Part shown: piece after piece, positions 1 to 13,030 of the stretch
How positions within the stretch are numbered: the stretch's first letter is position 1
Layout of the letters: each line of letters starts with the position of its first letter
Assembly: GCA_023313575.1 (NCBI GenBank)
Contig: JAJTTP010000001.1
Location: 6,076,001-6,140,000 of the forward strand
Length of the DNA stretch: 64,000 nucleotides
From: Eutypella sp. D-1
Taxonomy: Eukaryota > Ascomycota > Sordariomycetes > Xylariales > Diatrypaceae
Direction of reading: 5' to 3'
The notes under the pieces: model-generated
Told to the model about the DNA's origin: nothing
Database searches by the model: none
What the model saw: the letters and a program-made list of their open reading frames with translations, nothing else
Position numbers and translations under genes: made by a program

Positions 1-1678
1 AGTATTCCGTACTGGAAACTTGCGAGACGTAATCTGGGTAATTATTTGGTGTGTGTGGCTAAGGATGTGTTGGATGATGTTCGGGTGTTGGAGGTGGTGA
101 GGTTATTCTTAGTATGCGGTCTTCGGTCTTCGTCACGTGTATCATACATAATAAGAACTTCAGTAAGAACTTAGGTATAACATTACATTTCTCGCCATCT
201 CTCCCCCTGTCTGTCCTACCTTTGCCATGTCCATTGTGTGAAGTCTATCTCTCTGCCCAGGTGTAGGTTTCCAATCAAATCCTAACACGGCATACCCCGA
301 AGATCACCCAATTATGCCCACTACATAAGTATGTACATATATATGCCCCCGGCAGTCCGGCCACTTAAACTGTCCGACTGGGTGGGAATGTGGGAAATGT
401 GGCCCGGGGGAACTTTCCATTTCACCTCCAGATGGTTACGCACTAGTCTAATTAAAGGTTAGCGACAACTCCACCTATTGAAGTACCTACAACCGGTACA
501 TACCGGGTAAGTACTTAGATACTTCATAGCGGACATCTAATCCACCAGTCAGCCAAGTCCACCCGCTATTTTGCACTTACCCGCCCAACCTCTAACTAAA
601 CTAAACCCTAACCTCATCAACTTCCATTATTATTCATCTAGAACACCATCACCATCACCCTCGCCCTCACGATCATCGCTATCATCATCAACAACAATCC
701 CATTTGTAACCCCCCCTATCAACTCTACACACATGTATCATTCTATAGAATATCACACCTAGACGGCTCCCTCCACCCCTGTAAGGCTATATCGCTTTCA
801 GGCATATCCTCCCGGAGCTAGATCGTCTACTGCTGCTGCGTCTTCTACTACTACTACTAAGTCAGTCCTATCACGCAAGGGAGAGAGAGGTCTGTGGTGT
901 GTCTATCTGCCTGTCTCTGCCTGTCTGTCTCTTGTCTATCTCTCTCTGTCTATCTGTCGGTCATGTTTCAAAGCTACCCAGAACTGACAATCACGATTAT
1001 TACGGGACAGCCCGAGCGAACCTCCGAGGCCCCTTTCCCCCCTTGATTCGACGCTTTTTGCTTTTTTCCGATTTGATTCTCTTTTGGCTTTGGCATTTCC
1101 AACTTTTTTTATTACTTTTTTTTCTTACACTTTTTGCCCTTCCCATCCACCCCTTTACTGTTTCCTTGTTTTCCAATTCAAATTAGTTATACGCACAATT
1201 CTTTTCTGCCGTGCTAGCCTCTCCGTATACGACGTCGGCGACACCAACAACCAACATCCAACATCCACCCATTACACGACACCGGCACCAACACCGACAC
1301 CAACACCGACACCAACACCGACGACGTCAGCATCTTACTCATATCATCCATTGCGTTCTTGTTGGCAAGCGAAACAAGCGAATCCACTGAAACTCCGTAA
1401 CTGGCTGGGTCAGCACACGTTCTATATATTCTTTCTTTACCAAAGTAGCTCGTATTGTCTGTCAGGAAACGAAGCTTCTGCCTCTTATCGTTATCGAATG
1501 GACTAGATGAAATCCCATCCCGTCATCAACCGGTTTCCGTTCCATCCGGTTTAATGTGATCGATCGAGCAGCTCTTCGACTTACTGCACTTGCATTTGCG
1601 CCCGCACCGCAAACCCCACAAACCTCCCCGCAGAACCCCAACCCCACGATATCATCAAACCGCGTTGTTGCCTCCATC
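1..1678. other. Intergenic region upstream of IRE1
   Basis: No convincing gene is seen. Open frames here are short and of biased composition. The stretch holds CT-rich tracts (about 890-960 and 1040-1180), a GACACC/AACACC microrepeat near 1285-1325, and several short TACCTA/TAGGTA-like words around 480-525. The last few hundred bases before 1679 are presumably the promoter and 5' leader of the IRE1 gene; no canonical TATA box could be assigned. Confidence 0.6.
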
Positions 1679-4600
1679 ATGCCGCGACGGCCTCCTGGCG
1701 AGGGACGGCTGGTCGCTCAACAGCGCAAGGTTCTGCTCGCCTTGGCTTTTATTCTCCTGCCTTGGCTTCCCATAGTCGACGCTCAGCAGCAGCAGCGACA
1801 GGAGCAGTTATCTCCTCAAAGTGCTCCCCTAGCCCATCATATCCTCGATAACCCCGACCTTGATAAAGACGACGAGGCACGGCATGCCGGTCATGCTGGT
1901 CATGCTCGAACGGGGTCCTCTCCCATCGAAGGCCGTCACGCCCTCAATGACATCTTAACCTCCCCCGACACGGCCGCAGTCCACACCAGTACCCGCCGCC
2001 CGAGCACTGACAACGAGCTCGGGAAATCCGGGAAACCCGCTCCTTCTCGTAAGCAACGAGAACACTTCGAACCCCTACATATCCCTCACGATGCGAGCGC
2101 CCTCGCAACTTTGGCTCCGGCTCAGCCCGTCCGAGCACCAAGCTCTCCTAGACATCTGCCCAGCATCCTCGCCGATGCTGGGCTTTCCTCGCCGCAGACT
2201 GCGCGGAGTCTGGAGAATTGGGAAGTGGAAGACTTCGTTCTTCTGGCGACCATCGATGGACACCTCTACGCCGTTAACCGCGCGTCTGGAGAGGAGCGTT
2301 GGCACCTCCAGGTCGAGCAGCCCGTCGTCGAGACTGTCCACCACCACTTAAATATCTCCGCCGCCAAGAGCGACGAGGGCTCCAGTCAGGGCGGCCACCA
2401 CCCCCTCGACGATTATATCTGGGCCATAGAGCCCACCCGCGATGGCGCTCTCTACGTCTGGACACCGTCCGGCCTGACCAGCGGATTGATGAACACTGGC
2501 TTCACCATGAAGCAGCTGGTCGACGACCTCGGACCCTACGCGGTTCAGAACCCGCCTGTCGTGTACACGGGACACAAGAAGACCACCATGATCACCCTCG
2601 ACGCCGCCACCGGCAGAGTCTTCAAGTGGTTTGGCCAGGGTGGGTCCCAGGTAGAGCAGGCAGCGACTTGTTATCGTCCTGACGGTCGCTTCGTCGACGC
2701 CGACAACGACGAGTGTAGCAATAGCGGCACTATCACCCTGAGTCGCACCGAGTACATCGTCACCATCCACCGTCTCGACGACGGCAGGTCCATCGCTACC
2801 CTCAAGTATTCCGAGTGGGGGCCAAACAACTCCGACTACGATCTCCACCAGCAGTACCGGGTTGCCCATGGAAATCGTTATATCACCTCGAAGACTGACG
2901 GAAAGCTGTTCGCCCTCGATTCCGCCGGCATCTCGCCGCTCTCGCTCGAGTCATCCAACCCAGTAGCCCATGTCTTCGACATGGCGAGGCCCGAAGACAC
3001 CCCGCCCGGTAGTAACCCCGAGCTCGTTGTGCTCCCTCAGCCCGCACCGCCCTCCCTCGACGACGACTCAGCCGACGCACGGAGCCATCGGGTATTCCTC
3101 AACCAGACCGAATCCGGGAGCTGGTACGCCATGTCAGGCGCGTGGTACCCGTTGATCCTCGAGGCCCCGGCCGCTCGTATCAACCGAAGAAACTGGTGGG
3201 ATGCGGAAAATCTCTGGAACACGCTCAACGAGGCCGAGATGAACGATGCCCTCGTCGGGACCCACACCTTGGGTGGGAATGTAAAGAACATGGTCCATCG
3301 TCCCCCGAGTCTGCCACCAAGTCTGCCTTCGGGCTCGTACTCAGAGTCCCCCGACATCCAAGTTGTGGAGAATTCGTCTGTTCCGTCTGGATCACCGTCA
3401 GAGTTGGATCCAACATCTGATCACTCTCCCTTCCTGGACAAGCTCGCGGCGCTTCCCCAGAAAGCCCTGGACAGTGCCGTCGAACTGATGATGAATCCCA
3501 TTAGCATCACCATCGTCCTCGGTTTGTTGACTTACCAATTCAGGAACATGGTCCACCAGTTAAAGAGGAAGAGACACCTGCAACAATATATGAAAGATAC
3601 GCAGAGGCGGGATAGCCAGCAGAGCGTCGAGCAGACTAATGAAGCTAGCATTGAGTCGATCCTGAGGGGCACGGATGCCAGTGCAGGCCAAAACGTGGAT
3701 GGCTCCAAAACAGTCACTACGCAAAGCCAGGGGACGGTCGACGACGAATCGAAAGACGGTGTGCCTTCTCTCGTCTCGCCGGAGCAGCAGACCCAGGATG
3801 ATTCTGGGCGCGACCAAACACCCACAGAAGCCGAATCCCCGGAAAAGAAACCCAAGAAGGCACACCGCGGCCGCAGGGGTGGCGTCAAGCACCGTAAGGG
3901 CGCCAAGAGGCAACAGGACGGCAGCGACAATCGAGACGAAAGCGTGTCGTCCCCTGACATAGACGAGGCGATACCTGGGATCAAGAACATAGGCGCACCC
4001 ACGAAACTAGAGCCGAACATCATCACCGTGAAAAATAACCCGGAAGACGTGAGCGGGCCTATCATCGAGATCGGCGGCATCGAGGTCAACCAGGACGAAC
4101 AGCTCGGAATGGGAAGCAATGGCACCGTCGTCTTCGCTGGGAAATTTCATGGTCGCGATGTCGCTGTCAAGCGGATGCTGACGCAATTCTGGGACATAGC
4201 GACCCAGGAGACGCAGCTCCTATTAGAAAGTGATCATCATCCGAATGGTATGTCGCGTGTTTTACTTTTGATTACTTATTGGGAATTTGAGGTAGCTGAC
4301 CCCAGTCGCAGTGATACGATATTTCGCCATGTCGAGGAACGAGAGCTTCTTGTATATTGCGCTCGAGCTATGCCAGGCCTCCCTGTCTGACATCATTGAC
4401 AAGCCTCACATGTTCCAAGAACTGGCCCGAGCAGGCGAGATGGACCTACCTCGTGTACTTTTGCAGATCGCCAACGGCCTTAGTTTTCTGCACGATCTAC
4501 GCATTGTCCACCGGGACCTCAAGCCCCAGAATATCCTCGTCACGATGGGCAGAGACGGCAAGCCGCGCCTTCTGGTCTCGGACTTCGGGCTGTGTAAGAA

Positions 4601-5450
4601 GCTGGAGGGCGGGCAGTCGTCTTTTGGCGCGACTACGGCCCATGCGGCGGGCACCTCGGGCTGGCGTGCGCCGGAGCTGCTTCTGGACGACGATATTCGC
4701 GATGGATCGTTGTCGATGGCTAGTACACACAGCGACTCGAGCCAGCTCGTTAGCTCCGACGTCATGCCCAACCGTCGTGCCACTCGTTCGATCGATATTT
4801 TCAGCCTGGGTCTCGTCTTCTTCTACGTATTGACCAAGGGCTCTCATCCGTTCGACTGTGGCGACCGCTACATGCGCGAGGTGAACATCCGAAAGGGGCA
4901 GTTTAACTTGGCTCCGCTGGACGTGCTCGGGGACGTGGCTCACGAGGCCAAGGCGCTTATTGAAATGATGCTCCGGTCGAATCCTAGGGCGCGACCCAAC
5001 GCCCGTGAGGTCATGTCGCATCCGTTCTTCTGGTCGGCCAAGGAGCGGTTGGCATTCCTGTGCGACGTGTCGGACCACTTCGAGCTGGAGCAGCGCGACC
5101 CGCCGTCCGAAGCGCTGGCGGAGCTCGAGAGCTTCGCGCCCAAGGTGTGCCGCGGCGACTTCCTCAAGGCGCTCCCCAAGGAGTTCGTGGACAGCCTGGG
5201 CAAGCAGCGCAAGTACACGGGCTCCCGCATGCTGGACCTGCTCCGCGCGCTGCGCAACAAGCGCTTCCACTACGGCGATATGAACGAGGCCCTCAAGAAG
5301 ACCGTCGGCCCCCTGCCGGAGGGCTACCTCGGCTTCTGGACCCGTCGTTTTCCCAGCCTCGTCATCGTCTGCTGTCAGGTCGTCTACCAGACTAACCTCC
5401 AGGATACCGATACCTTTAGGGAGTACTTCAAGCCTAGGATCCCGCTGTGA
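1679..5450 (+). CDS. ire1: IRE1-type ER stress sensor kinase/endoribonuclease
   Basis: ER-membrane sensor of unfolded proteins whose cytosolic RNase splices the HAC1/hacA mRNA. The ATG at 1679 is chosen because it is followed by a signal peptide (LALAFILLPWLPIVDA) with no usable ATG just upstream. Two exons, 1679-4247 and 4312-5450 (64-nt intron, GTATGT donor), join as HPN-VIRYFAMS and give 1235 aa. The luminal domain has PQQ-like beta-propeller text (VLLATIDGHLYAVNRASGEERW). A membrane segment lies near residues 606-624. A basic, acidic and Ser-rich linker follows, then the kinase (VAVKRM lysine, HRDLKPQN near 922, DFG near 947). The C-terminal KEN RNase domain (from about 1100) keeps the RALRNKRFHY region, matching the catalytic Arg/Asn and His of the yeast enzyme. 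Kinase and RNase therefore look intact. Family assignment is very secure; the exact luminal boundary is not. Confidence 0.96.
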
Positions 5451-7747
5451 AGGATATATATATGAGGCGGGGGTGGGGCCGGGAGAGGTGGTGAGAGAAT
5501 GAATGGTTTTGGCGGATCTGGGCGCTGGAGTTGCGCGTCATGTCCGTCTTTTTTATATGTTTTTCTTTTTTTTTCGATTCAATATATTACGTAGGTAGCG
5601 TCTATAGCAGCAGTCTATGAAAAAGCTTCATCTTTTGTTTCTGCGTAAACCATATCTGCGAGACAGATTCTCAGGTAGTCAGATTCCAACCCCATTTCAA
5701 CCCGTGACTTGTCGAGACCTGGGCACCTACCAAGGGCAGTCAAGTCCTTCGACCAAAGCAGTAGACATGGAAATTCAGGTTATAAAGCTGATCACCCCCC
5801 TGCCTGCCTCTCACCTATGTATCAGTAAAAGGTGGTCCGAATTTTCTTCTCTACAACTTTATTGTTATCCATCTCCCCCCTCCCCCCCCCCCAATTCCGG
5901 CTGCGCAGGCAGACTTGATTGGTTGGTTTAACTGACTGAGGCCCTGTCGTTTGCACGGGTATGGGATGTACCCTTCCCACTCCACTCCACGACAGGACAA
6001 GACAAAGAGAACCAACCGGGGATCAGAAAGAAAGAAACTACCTGCATGTCCGACGGCCCGGCTCCGCTAATGCAACCACTTTCCCACTATGGGACGGGGA
6101 CGGGGACGGGGCTCTAGCGACCTAGAGCTAAGGTCCGGGTTGTAATTTCAGAGAGCATTGCCTTGTCTGAATATTTATTAGAAGTGGTACATGTACCACT
6201 AACTCGCGAGCCGCAACACGACATCCCTGTCGCGCGTGTACTCGAGTCTAGTTCGAGTAATTAATTACTGGGTTAGCGTATAGAATTTTTGTCTCCCCTC
6301 GACGCGCCTGAAACGCGCCTCTTCTCGTTGCTTTTTTTTCTTTTCTTTTTGAGCTCCTGAACGCACGGGCTTAGTGAGGATTTTTTCTTTTTGCTTTTGC
6401 TTTTTTTTGGGTACTAAGTGTAGGTAACTATGGAAACCCTCCTCCTTGGACATTGTTTCTTTTCACACTGTGATTGTGATTTCTTCACGTTGCGGGCTAG
6501 AGGTCAGAGTACTTACATAGGTGGGTGGGCGATTACCTATGTAGACATGCATGGATATGATCTAAGGTAATGCAACCCATCTCTCGCGGGTAGGTACTGC
6601 AGCTGCAAGAGATTTATGTCGACCTGCAAACGCTGCTTGCGTATACGTAGATATCTAGATATCGTGATCTACGCCCACCTCGCCTGCCCCCGGTACGTAG
6701 GTAAGTATATACGAATGTGATTGTACTGTGCCCGCGTGCACCGGGTACCTGGGTAGGCCCTGGTAAGTGAGCTCATAGGTGGTGGGTAGGTACGAAGTAG
6801 ATCATATGTAGGTAGGATAACCATGGATACCTGACCTTTATTCCATGATCGCCTGCTCATGTATGTATATACGGTGCAGGACCCAGACACTCCTCCCCCA
6901 ACCCCAGGCAGCTGGGGTAGTGTAAGTAGTGTAGTTACCTGGGTGAACGGGATGAGGTGAAGACATACATACCTACATACCTACTACATACCTGGATTCA
7001 TCCTCATACTATCATCACCCAGCAGTATCTAGGACGATAGCTGCATAACGGAAACCTCACCCTGCCCCCCCGGCCCCCTTCGTCTCTCACTCTCAATTCC
7101 ATGCAACCTGGAAACCACACACCAACTCGAGCTCGTCGTAGCACGCTGCAGCAACATCACTTTGGTTTCTTACTTCCTCGAAGGAGGATGCACTCACTAT
7201 CTACTCATACATCACCAATTCAGTCAGAAACCGAACCTACCTACCTAAGTAGATGATATCGTTGCTGAAGGAGGTTGCCCCCCGAGTATCAGCTTTAGGT
7301 TTGATATTCTGATACGTGATTACCTACTCAGGTATCTAAGGCAGGTGCACAGCAACAGCACTACCTGCCCTTTCCTTTACCCCTCCCATTGCCACCTCTT
7401 TACCTTCACTTAACACGCAAATCGCAACCTGCAATATCTAGTTTCTAGATCCTTATTTGATAGTATTCCATCGAGAGAACCCGTCCAGGCCATCGAAGCT
7501 ATCCCGCTTAATCCACAATATTCATCATCATATTCATCTTCCCAGTTTCCAGGATCATTGGTGGCTTCTCTCTAGCACTTCAGTGAAGTTGATATCCAGC
7601 CTTCCAATATTCATCTTCCTGTCTCTTGCCACATCCCAGGCTACGAGATAGAAAGACCAACCCTTAACACACCACGTTCTGCGGTGATACTTCCTTGTCG
7701 ATTTCGGACCTGGCCGGCGTGTTTGCCGGCCCATATCTACTGCCGAC
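5451..7747. other. 2.3-kb intergenic region
   Basis: Contains the 3' region of IRE1 and the promoter/leader of the gene starting at 7748. A poly-C run lies at about 5877-5891 and poly-T tracts at 6330-6410. Many short TACCTA/TAGGTA words occur around 6510-7000 and 7220-7340. The last 300 bases before 7748 are CT-rich, as expected for a 5' leader. No coding or RNA gene is supported. Confidence 0.6.
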
Positions 7748-10700
7748 ATGGCAATTTCATCGAAGAGGGCGCCCAAGCCCTCGGACACGCCTTTATCCGT
7801 GCGTGTCCAGGTCTACAGTCACGAAAAGCTTTCCAACAAGGAAAGCGGACCTCTCGCCAACTTCCGTCTGCGCTCAAGTTCAAGCTCGACGTTTGCGGAC
7901 CTCTCCGCCGCCGTCATTGATCGGTACGAGAGGTCGTCTCTGCCCGGCGGCTCTCCCGGTTCCGCGTCGGAAGTCTGCGTTGTTTTAGATGAGCAGGACT
8001 GTGCTTTCGATATGGCGGACCCCATCGATATCGTCCAGCCTAACGAGTTCATCTGCTTCATCTTGGCTGCTGCCAGTCCTTCAATGGCGGCCGCATCGCG
8101 GAATACTAATCAGACGACTTGCCCGAGCTCGGGATTCGAGCCCGCGAGTTCCTCCATCCCGGCTACCCCGCCGACGTCAAGGGCGTCGGCTTTCCGAGAA
8201 CAGCCTCGAACCACCCCCACGGCAACTGACGGTGATCTCGTAGAAGTAGACGCTAACGGGACCCCAGTGCCTCCTTCCAATGTAAGTAACTTATCTACCG
8301 ACCTTTCTCTTGTCGCCGGTTATTAACATCTTTCCCAGCCGAAATCCAAGGATGACGAACTCGAGATCACCGCTGTGTGGTCATCGCAAGGACCCCCTTC
8401 CTCCCCGACTCGCCCGCCGGCGGTGAAGTCTCTCATCCGTTCGGACGCTAAGCCTCCCCGGAATGGTAACACCGTGATCCGTCAGTTGCAGCTACAAGGC
8501 CGGACCCCAAGCACGGCGGCGGCGCGTACATCGGTCACTACGCCTGGTATCAACGATAAAATACGGGCAAGTACTGCCCAGCCGAATGCTCTATCCGCCG
8601 CCAAGGAGACTAGCCCTCCAACGCGCGCGCCTGCCCCGGTGACGCCGGCGCGAGCCCAGATGAAGGGAGCCATGCCAGCTGCGAGAACCACATCAGCCGC
8701 AGAAACCACTCCAGCCGCAGAAACCACTCCAGCCGCAGGATTCACACAGGTCACTGGTGATGGTGGCAGACGGGGCCAGAGAGATCCCTACGAGGTCCCC
8801 TCGGACAACGAAGTTCAACTTGTGGCACAGCGTAAGACATCAACAGGAGTCAGGACGCCGCGACCCCGTGCCGGGTCCATAAACCCCGCCACACGAGGAA
8901 ATGTTACGAAACCGAATATCCAAAACGCGGCGTCTACAACACCCACGGCACCTGCTTCCCTCCCAAGAACACCCCACAGAGGCCCTCCCGACGCGAAAAC
9001 TTCCTTATCAAGCGCGGGAAACACGAATAACTCCCGGCATCGCACTCTGAAGCAGATCGCGGAGGGTGCCAAGACCATCCAGCTATCCGACTCGCAATCG
9101 GAATCTAACAGCACCGACGCCTCGGAAGCTGCGCCGGTCCCTCTTTCTTCGAAGGCCCTGGGCAAGCTCTCCCATCACTCAGTTAACGGACACCTAGACA
9201 TAGTAGGCCCTACCTCCCAGCCCAAGACCCCCAAACAGCCTTCGGAACCTATCATGATCCGCCATTCTCGCGGAGTCACTCCGGTATACCGCAAGGGCGA
9301 GTCGTCCAGTTCTCCGGCGGAGGCAGCTGGAGAGCCGTCGTCCTCAAAGACATCGAGCTCGACTTCCTCGAACGCGTCAGGCCCGACAACGGCCTCGGAA
9401 CAACGGGCAGCGCAACATGCTACGACGCAGAAGAACGAAGTCACACAGCCCGTGAAGAAGTTAGAAACAACCGCCGCTGCTAAACAGCCCCGCACGCCGA
9501 CGACAAAGGTATCGCCCAAGGCAGCTATCGAGCATGCGAAGAGTCTTATGGAGGTTAAGTTCGGTAAGAAAGGTCAGCAGCTCCGCCTTACATCGTCCTT
9601 GGTCCCTAGTTCCCCTAGCCCCGGCTTTGAGCTAACAGAGCACCATACAGCGACCGAGCCGCCCATCCCTGACGCTTTCCTCGCCGAGCGAAAGGTCTCG
9701 GATGATAAGTACATCCCTGGCTCGAGCGACGAGAGCGATGGCGCGGATGAAAGCGGCATGGACGAAGTCGCCAGTGAAATCGCTATCAGGCGCACCCTGC
9801 GGCGCTCCGACACTGTCCCCCCGTCTTCCCATGATAATAATAACGGGAGGCGGACTTTCAGCCGGGCGCGCTCCCAGAGCGCTGTCACACCCCGGAACAC
9901 GCTGCGTCTCGGGACCGCTAGTAGCCAGGGCTCCGTACAGTCGACGCCGAGATTTCACCGCGGTTACTCGAAGCGTGTGCGCGATACCTTCTCCGACGCG
10001 TCCGTCTCGTCTGACCCAGAGGAGGAAGAGGAAGAGGAAGAGGAGGAGAGAGACAAGGACGACCAGTCATCAAAGGCCCAGCGGAAGACCCGGTGGAACC
10101 CAATAAATTGGATGGAAACGTATAAGACCACGTTCGGCAGTCCCCACATGGAGATCGCCAACGGACCTTTCAAGGGCTACCTGCGGTTCGGTCCTAAGGC
10201 CGGCACATATCTGCCGGGCTACGCGCCCCCGAGTGAGGAGGAAATTGCCGAGGCGGAGAAGACGGCCGTGCCTATAGACGACCCGAGCCCGTCCGAATCC
10301 ATACCTGACGGCTCGTCCTCAGACGGTGACGAGGAAGGTTTGGAGGCGTCAGACACCGATGGGGAGGAGTTGACTACCGGCGACACCACATCAGAGGAGA
10401 CTGTGGTTGCCAAGACTGTGGTCCTTAAGACAGCAGTATCGGATCAAGACACATCGGAGAGTGAGGAGAGCGACGACCTGCCAAGCAGCCCACCGATTCC
10501 TGAACGGGCCAACATCCCCGAGAGTCCTGCGAAGACCGACAATGACAAAGACCCTGATCACGAACTAGTTGTCACCCCAACTGGCGGCAATGACCCGTCC
10601 TCCCACTACATGGACAAGTCTGCGGAGCAGCTGGAGCGGTTGGGTAGAACGGCACAGTACGTCCTCGACCACGCAAGCCCCACTGCGCCCTCTTGTCCAG

Positions 10701-13030
10701 ATGCTGACGGCTTCGACAGTGTCGGCCCGGCGTCGGTGAAGAGGTCGTCGCCCCCGTCCGGGGCATCCGAGTCGACCTCCGTGCTGATCACCCGCCAGCT
10801 CACTCGGGACAGCGCATCGGCGCCCCCCTCGAATCAGGAGCTCGCGGTCTTGATGAGCTCGAGTCCCGCCACTGTGCGTGCCAGGAACGCCACCCCAGCC
10901 CCAGTCGAGAGCTCCGCGACCGCCGGCCCGAAAGAGCACGAAACACCCACGCGACACGACACTGCTGACCTTGAGGATTCGGCTGCCAGCAGCACCGAGT
11001 CCAGCGTCGGCATCCCCGCGCGGCTGCCCCTATCGACGCCTACCCGGCCGCGGCGGTCCGTGCACGGGGCGCAAGAACAAGCGCCCCGAACCCCGGCGAG
11101 ACCCAGGAGCTCCGGTCCTCACTCTAGTCCCAGTGCGGACTTCATCCTGGGCGGCATCTCCCAGCGCCGGACGACAAGGTCCATAATGCGGTCCCCGTCT
11201 CCTGGCTCTAGACCCAATTACCGCATTCCTGGCATCAACGAGATCGGGACGTCGTCTAGAAAAATGCCGTCCAGAGGGACGCCGTCTAAGCTGGCCAGGC
11301 CCGCGGCGGCGGTGGCTTCGCCCGTCGTCGCCCGGCGAAATGATGACGATGCGCACAGCCCCCCGCGTCCATCGTCCAGAAGTGAGGCTGGCCCTAGCTC
11401 GGAAGACGCCGCCGCCGCCGCCGCACTCGTTGTGGAGCTGCCGACCATCGCGGCGGAGAAGCGTGCTGAGTTCGACGTCGTGTCTAAGGAGTGCTCCGAC
11501 TCGGCTGCCACTGCCAGTAAGACTGCTACGATAGCCAACGGCGGTAATGATGATGTTGGCAACGAGACTGGTGGTAATGACAATAACGACAAGGACGACA
11601 ACAACAGCAACGACAAAGACAGTCAGTCTAAAATTACGCACCCGCTGAAAAGCTTCCAGGCCATCAACGAAACCCCCGGCACCCCGCCGCAGCGACAGCT
11701 CGACCCCGGCGACGAGGCCGACAATGCCCTCGCCTACGTGATGCGCGAGTCGCCCCGCTGGCTTAGCGACATAACCGAGATCTCGAAGACATCGGGCGTC
11801 GAGGACCGGCGCTCTCACCGCGCGCTCTCCAGGCCATCGCTGGTGCCACCAATGCCTACGTTCTCGACGGACTCCGAGGACGAGGTAGATGGTGACAGTA
11901 CCTCGGATAGCGCAGACGATGATGTGAGTAACAGCAGCGCCCCACGCGTTGTTCTAACAGTATCGCCTGCCGTCGTCGAGGGCCCCCCGCTCCAGCAGAC
12001 CCCTTACGGTAGCAACAAGAGGAAGCGTGCCCCCACGGTGCCTGATAATGAGTCTGCGCGTGCGGAGATACACGACGCGAAAAGGCATAAGCACAAGGGC
12101 AAGAAGCAGCAGAAGCGCGAGTCGATCCCCGCCGATGCGTCACCGCCGTCTGGGAAGAAGAACGGGTCGGGCGAAAAGACCCGGAAGAGAAAGCGCGCCG
12201 CGGGTTGGCGGCAGGGAACAACGCGGTCCCCGGACGAAACGAGCGTCAAGCCGGGTTCGGGCGCGGAATCGGACGGCGCGGCCGTCTCGCCTGTTGATGG
12301 TGGTCAGGATCACCATCACCACCGCCACGTGGAGCCGGAGCCGGAGCACGAGGACGAGCCGCCGAATAAGAAGCGCAAGCACACCAGCGGAAACCAGGGC
12401 GAAGAGCAGCAACAGCAGGCAGCGGGCGCGGGTGTGGGTGTGGGTGTGGGTGCCAAACCGTGGAAGAAACAAAAGAAAAATAAACATCTTCGCCATCTTG
12501 CCCAGCAGACTCAGAGACGGCCCTGGCAAGAAAGCATCAGCACCGAGTCCCGGAAACCGCGGGGGCAAAGGAAAGCGGAGAAGAACAAAGCGAAGGCCGC
12601 TGCTGCCGCCGCTGCCGCTGCCGCTGAGGAGGAGAGGGTACGGGGTTTACTGCCTCTGCCTCCGCCTCCGCCTCCAACGCACACGAAGCAGCAGCAGCAG
12701 CAGCAGGATGACAGCGCGCGGCTTACCAACAAACGCCGCAAAATCCTAAAGCAACAGCGCGCCGCCGCCGTCGTCGCAGCAGCGGCGGCTGCTGATCCTG
12801 TTTCCGTCAACGCCGCAGAAGCTGCTGTCGTCGCCCCGCCGTCCACCACCACCGCCAACACACCGATCATTGACGCAGTCTCGTTGCCAGAGAAGCAGAA
12901 AAAGAACAAGAAGAACAGGAATAAAAACAGGGGCAAGAAGAATAGGCGGGACGAAGACACCCCGGCGACGATGATGATCTCGCCGCCCCCTACCTCGCGG
13001 CCCTCTAGTGCTGGATCGTTGAGGACGTGA
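7748..13030 (+). CDS. Large low-complexity nuclear protein, possible Dnt1/Net1-like N-terminus
   Basis: Two exons, 7748-8281 and 8339-13030 (57-nt intron, GTAAGT donor, TTTCCCAG acceptor, phase 0), giving 1741 aa. Residues about 15-115 form the only compact region: a ubiquitin-like-looking stretch with VRVQVYSHEKL, FADLSAAVIDRYER and the IVQPNEFICFIL end. It resembles the N-terminal domain of fungal Dnt1/Net1-type nucleolar Cdc14-binding proteins, but that is recognition by eye only. The rest is disordered: Ser/Thr/Pro-rich text, an ETTPAA tandem repeat near 8690-8740, an acidic run at about 10018-10053, a short WNPINWMETYKTTFGSP island near 10095, and a C-terminus with many KKRK-type nuclear signals plus poly-Ala, poly-Gln and poly-Pro tracts. 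A nuclear or nucleolar scaffold is the reasonable inference; it could also be an unrelated disordered chromatin protein. Confidence 0.8.
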
